Of a stretch of 16,964 bases of DNA, positions 14,664 through 16,964 are shown piece by piece. The stretch is from assembly GCA_017386965.1 (NCBI GenBank), contig JAFOGE010000203.1, positions 1 through 16,964 of the forward strand. The letters run 5' to 3'. Position 1 is the first letter of the stretch; each line of letters starts with the position of its first letter. A model generated the notes under the pieces. It saw nothing but the letters and a program-made list of their open reading frames with translations, made no database searches and was not told the origin of the DNA. This DNA is from Clostridia bacterium. Its GTDB lineage: Bacteria > Bacillota > Clostridia > Oscillospirales > CAG-272. The translations under genes and the position numbers were made by a program.

Positions 14664-15685
14664 TTTTCAGCTTCCTCGTAGCCGTTGGGGTTCTTTTTCG
14701 TCCAGTTTGCGAGGTCCTCGCACATTTCGTCAATTCCGTTTTCGGCGCGCCATCCAAGCACCTCATAAGCTTTTTGAGGATCTGCATAGCAGGTATCAAT
14801 GTCACCGGGACGGCGGGGGGCGATGCGATATTCCACTTTGAGTCCGGTTGCCTTTTCATATGCCTTGACGATCTCCAAAACGGAATAGCCGGTTCCCGTT
14901 CCAATGTTGAAATGCTCCACACCGGTCACCTTCTCGGCACGCTCCAGTGCCTTCAAATGTGCCTTTGCCAGATCCACAACGTGAATATAATCGCGCACAC
15001 CGGTGCCATCCTTCGTGTTATAATCGTTTCCGAAGACCGAAAGATATGGGAGCTGTCCCGCGGCAACCTTTGCAACGTAAGGCAAAAGATTGTTGGGAAT
15101 GCCTCTGGGATTCTCGCCGATCAATCCGCTTTTATGCGCACCGATGGGATTGAAATAACGAAGGATCGAAACACTCCACGCGGGATCGGAAACCCAAACG
15201 TCAGCAAGAATGCGCTCGATCATAAGCTTTGTTTCGCCGTACGGATTGGTGGTCGAAAGCGGGAAATCCTCGCGGATCGGAACGGTTTCGGGCTTTCCGT
15301 AAACGGTTGCAGAGGAGCTGAATACAATACGCTTTGCATCGTATTTTGCAAGCAGATCGATCAGATTCAACGTGCTCAAGAGATTGTTATAATAGTAGAG
15401 TCCCGGCTTTTGCACGGATTCACCAACTGCCTTAAGGCCTGCAAAATGAATCGCGGAGTCAATCTCGGGATGCTTTTGAAACACGGCTTCCAGAGCGTTC
15501 TTGTCGCAAAGGTCCACCTCGTATGCGGGAAAGTCCTTTCCCGTAATGGCCTTGATGCGCTCGATGGCCAAGGGGCTGCTGTTGCAATAATTATCCACGA
15601 TGACAATGTCGTACCCTGCATTCAGAAATTCGACGGCTGTATGGGAACCAATAAAGCCGGCTCCACCCGTAATCAAAATAGACAT
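14660..15685 (-). CDS. galE: UDP-glucose 4-epimerase
   Basis: GalE interconverts UDP-glucose and UDP-galactose using tightly bound NAD. The 341-residue protein is an extended short-chain dehydrogenase with the Rossmann motif GGAGFIG (7-13), DNYCNSS (31-37) for NAD binding, the serine cluster SSSATVYG (123-130), and the catalytic pair Tyr149 and Lys153 in YGETK, at the same numbers as in E. coli GalE. YFNPIGAHKSG and the arginine-containing RRPGD segment near the C-terminus contact the UDP-sugar. It follows the nucleotidyltransferase gene by 30 bases and overlaps galM. Some relatives also act on UDP-N-acetylhexosamines; the sequence alone does not decide this. Confidence 0.96.
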   Translation of the reverse strand: MSILITGGAGFIGSHTAVEFLNAGYDIVIVDNYCNSSPLAIERIKAITGKDFPAYEVDLCDKNALEAVFQKHPEIDSAIHFAGLKAVGESVQKPGLYYYNNLLSTLNLIDLLAKYDAKRIVFSSSATVYGKPETVPIREDFPLSTTNPYGETKLMIERILADVWVSDPAWSVSILRYFNPIGAHKSGLIGENPRGIPNNLLPYVAKVAAGQLPYLSVFGNDYNTKDGTGVRDYIHVVDLAKAHLKALERAEKVTGVEHFNIGTGTGYSVLEIVKAYEKATGLKVEYRIAPRRPGDIDTCYADPQKAYEVLGWRAENGIDEMCEDLANWTKKNPNGYEEAEK

Positions 15686-15715
15686 TTTCTATTTTCGCCT
15701 TTCTTTACTTATGAT

Positions 15716-16621
15716 TTATTTCCAAAGCTGCTCGGGATATTCCCCTTGCTCGATCAGAGCACGGATTGCGCTTTTAACGCCGGGCTTATCCTCAGCATAA
15801 GTGACACCCTGCCAAACGGAAGAGGTCGGATACACTCTTACCTTGCAGCATCCGCGCTTGCGCTGCGCATCCACCGCCATGGGAAGGTAGCATTCGGATT
15901 TCAGAGGATCCTTTGCGGTGTCTGCCAGAAAATCGATCAGATCCTTCTCCAGCTCTCCGAGGATCTCCGTAGTAAAGCCCCAGCAATTCATGGATACGAT
16001 GCTGTCAAACGGAAGATCGATCCAGGTTTCTCCGTCGGCATCCAGATAGGCAGCACAGTCGGCCTTCTTCTTGATCTTGGTCAGTTCCGTAACGCTATCC
16101 AGCATTCCGTTCTCATCCACGATGCAATAGCCGCGCGAAACGGTTCCGTTCTCGGTAAGGGTATTTCCAAGGCGGAAGCCGACCATGCAATGCACGACCT
16201 CATTCTTGGAGGGCGAGGAAAGGTGCTTTGCAAGCTGCAGGAAGGTATCTCTGCCATAGAAATCGTCCGCGTTGATCACCGCAAAGGGATCCTTGACAAT
16301 GTCGCGCACGCAGTAGATTGCCTGGGCGGTTCCCCAAGGCTTGATTCTTCCTTCGGGAACAGAAAAACCTGCGGGAAGGTCGTCCGCCTTTTGGAAGGCG
16401 TAGGAAACTCGGATCTTCTTCTCGATGCGTTTGCCGATGCTCTCACGGAAAAGCTCCAGGTTTTCTTCTTTGATGATGAAAACCACGTGATCGAATCCTG
16501 CGCGAATCGCGTCATAAATAGAGAAATCGATAATGAATTCCCCATGGTCGGTCATGGGATCAAGCTGCTTCATGCCTCCATAGCGGGAGCCCATTCCCGC
16601 AGCCAGAATTACTAAAGTCAT
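15716..16621 (-). CDS. Sugar-phosphate nucleotidyltransferase, not the classical GalU type
   Basis: This 301-residue protein belongs to the NTP-transferase superfamily that joins NTP and a sugar 1-phosphate to form an NDP-sugar. The nucleotide-binding loop is LAAGMGSRYGGMKQL (6-20), followed by DFSIYDAIRAGFDHVVFII (about 32-50), KPWGTAQAI (94-102) and the metal-binding NADDFYG (117-123). Classical GalU has a different, longer loop (AAGLGTR...PKEMLP style), which is absent here. Its place at the head of an operon with galE and galM suggests that the product is a UDP-hexose, perhaps UDP-glucose or UDP-galactose, but substrate and nucleotide are inference. GGAGG lies about six bases before the ATG, and the gene has its own promoter. 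Confidence 0.85.
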   Translation of the reverse strand: MTLVILAAGMGSRYGGMKQLDPMTDHGEFIIDFSIYDAIRAGFDHVVFIIKEENLELFRESIGKRIEKKIRVSYAFQKADDLPAGFSVPEGRIKPWGTAQAIYCVRDIVKDPFAVINADDFYGRDTFLQLAKHLSSPSKNEVVHCMVGFRLGNTLTENGTVSRGYCIVDENGMLDSVTELTKIKKKADCAAYLDADGETWIDLPFDSIVSMNCWGFTTEILGELEKDLIDFLADTAKDPLKSECYLPMAVDAQRKRGCCKVRVYPTSSVWQGVTYAEDKPGVKSAIRALIEQGEYPEQLWK

Positions 16622-16655
16622 GTCAAGACCTCCGATCGTTTGTTTTTACATATTC

Positions 16656-16684
16656 ATTATACAATAGAAAAGCAAAAATGTAAA
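16656..16684 (-). promoter_or_regulatory. Promoter of the nucleotidyltransferase-galE-galM operon
   Basis: On the minus strand TTTACA (16684-16679) and a perfect TATAAT (16661-16656) are 17 bases apart. Transcription should start near 16649. A short hairpin-forming inverted repeat, GCCTTTTTTGAAAAAGGC (16685-16702), lies directly upstream of the -35. Confidence 0.85.
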
Positions 16685-16774
16685 GCCTTTTTTGAAAAAG
16701 GCATCAAAAAACAGGAGATGTCTTTAAGATATATATTTTCAAATCAAAAAATCAAGAATTTAGCAAAAACGCTA

Positions 16775-16803
16775 TTGACAAATTGCAATATTCATGGTAT
16801 AAT
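16775..16803 (+). promoter_or_regulatory. Consensus promoter of the Crp/Fnr-like gene
   Basis: A perfect TTGACA (16775-16780) and a perfect TATAAT (16798-16803) are exactly 17 bases apart, with a TG one base before the -10. A small dyad, TAGC-N6-GCTA (16761-16774), ends directly before the -35. The leader to the GTG start is about 25 bases. Confidence 0.9.
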
Positions 16804-16833
16804 GTCCCGAATGATACAGTTAGGAGTGATTTT

Positions 16834-16964
16834 GTGGCTTTATCGAAGACGGAGTGGAAACGAATTTTGGCATCCCCGCTCTTTCGTGGAGTGGATTCAA
16901 GGAAAGCCGTCCGTATCCTGGAGGAGCATGATTGCTTTGCAAGCTGCTTTTCCGACGGAGAGAT
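16834..16964 (+). CDS. N-terminus of a probable Crp/Fnr-family regulator (cut by window end)
   Basis: Only 43 codons are present; the gene runs beyond the window. It starts with GTG at 16834, seven bases after AGGAG (16822-16826), downstream of a consensus promoter. The protein contains SPLFRGV (14-20), then RKAVRILEEH (23-32), then CFASCFSDGE (34-43). This spacing of LF-x-G-V, a helix and an S/K-x-GE step is typical of the start of the cyclic-nucleotide-binding domain in Crp/Fnr regulators. A frame starting with GTG at 16826 is also open but resembles nothing I know. The gene is divergent from the gal operon, 212 bases away, so control of that operon is possible but not shown. Confidence 0.65.
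   Translation, partial: MALSKTEWKRILASPLFRGVDSRKAVRILEEHDCFASCFSDGE

Noticed and set aside
14774..16615. 613-codon open frame on the plus strand across galE and the nucleotidyltransferase gene
   Set aside because: It is wholly antisense to two genes with clear family motifs. Its protein is rich in Cys, Gly and His with no recognisable domain, as expected for the reverse strand of a well-biased coding region.
16692..16707. TTGA-N8-TCAA dyad as an Fnr-type site
   Set aside because: Fnr-type sites need six bases between TTGA and TCAA; here there are eight. The half-sites overlap A and T tracts, so chance is a sufficient explanation.

Overview
The window looks like chromosomal DNA from an anaerobic member of the Bacillota, most likely a clostridial gut-type bacterium. 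The protein families are Firmicutes-like, Shine-Dalgarno sites of the GGAGG type precede most genes, promoters are close to the sigma-A consensus with 17-base spacers, and the arginine operon carries boxes resembling the Bacillus AhrC/ArgR target. No genus can be named from the sequence alone. Most of the window is housekeeping metabolism. There is no CRISPR array, transposase, phage module or RNA gene, and I did not find a clearly new multi-gene system.

Layout. 1-930: an XRE-type regulator with a helical C-terminal half, visibly richer in AT than everything after it, with its own promoter and terminator. 942-6253 (minus strand): a compact arginine operon, argC-argJ-argB-argD-argF, read from a consensus promoter at 6315-6343 and ending in a terminator at 942-972. 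It converts N-acetylglutamate to citrulline; carAB, argG and argH are not here. 6254-6576: a 323-base divergent regulatory region with the arg promoter, ArgR-like boxes, an 18-base palindrome and the rhaA promoter. 6577-7827 (plus): a lone L-rhamnose isomerase gene. 7998-10220 (minus): DNA topoisomerase III. 10324-10728 (minus): a small P-loop protein of unknown role. 10851-12194 (minus): glucose-6-phosphate isomerase. 12300-13505 (minus): a secreted D,D-carboxypeptidase (penicillin-binding protein 5 type). 13605-16621 (minus): a nucleotidyltransferase-galE-galM operon for UDP-sugar and galactose metabolism. 16834-end (plus): the start of a probable Crp/Fnr-family regulator, divergent from that operon and cut by the window edge.

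How the genes fit together. The arginine operon is a self-contained biosynthetic unit using the acetyl-recycling route (ArgJ), and it is probably controlled twice: by ArgR at the promoter and by arginine feedback on ArgB. Pgi, the nucleotidyltransferase, GalE and GalM supply and interconvert hexose phosphates and UDP-hexoses for glycolysis and envelope polysaccharides; the carboxypeptidase acts on the cell wall. The points most worth checking are the small P-loop protein upstream of topB, the uncommon (type 2) ArgC, the operator-like repeats in the arg/rhaA intergenic region, and the non-GalU nucleotidyltransferase heading the gal operon.
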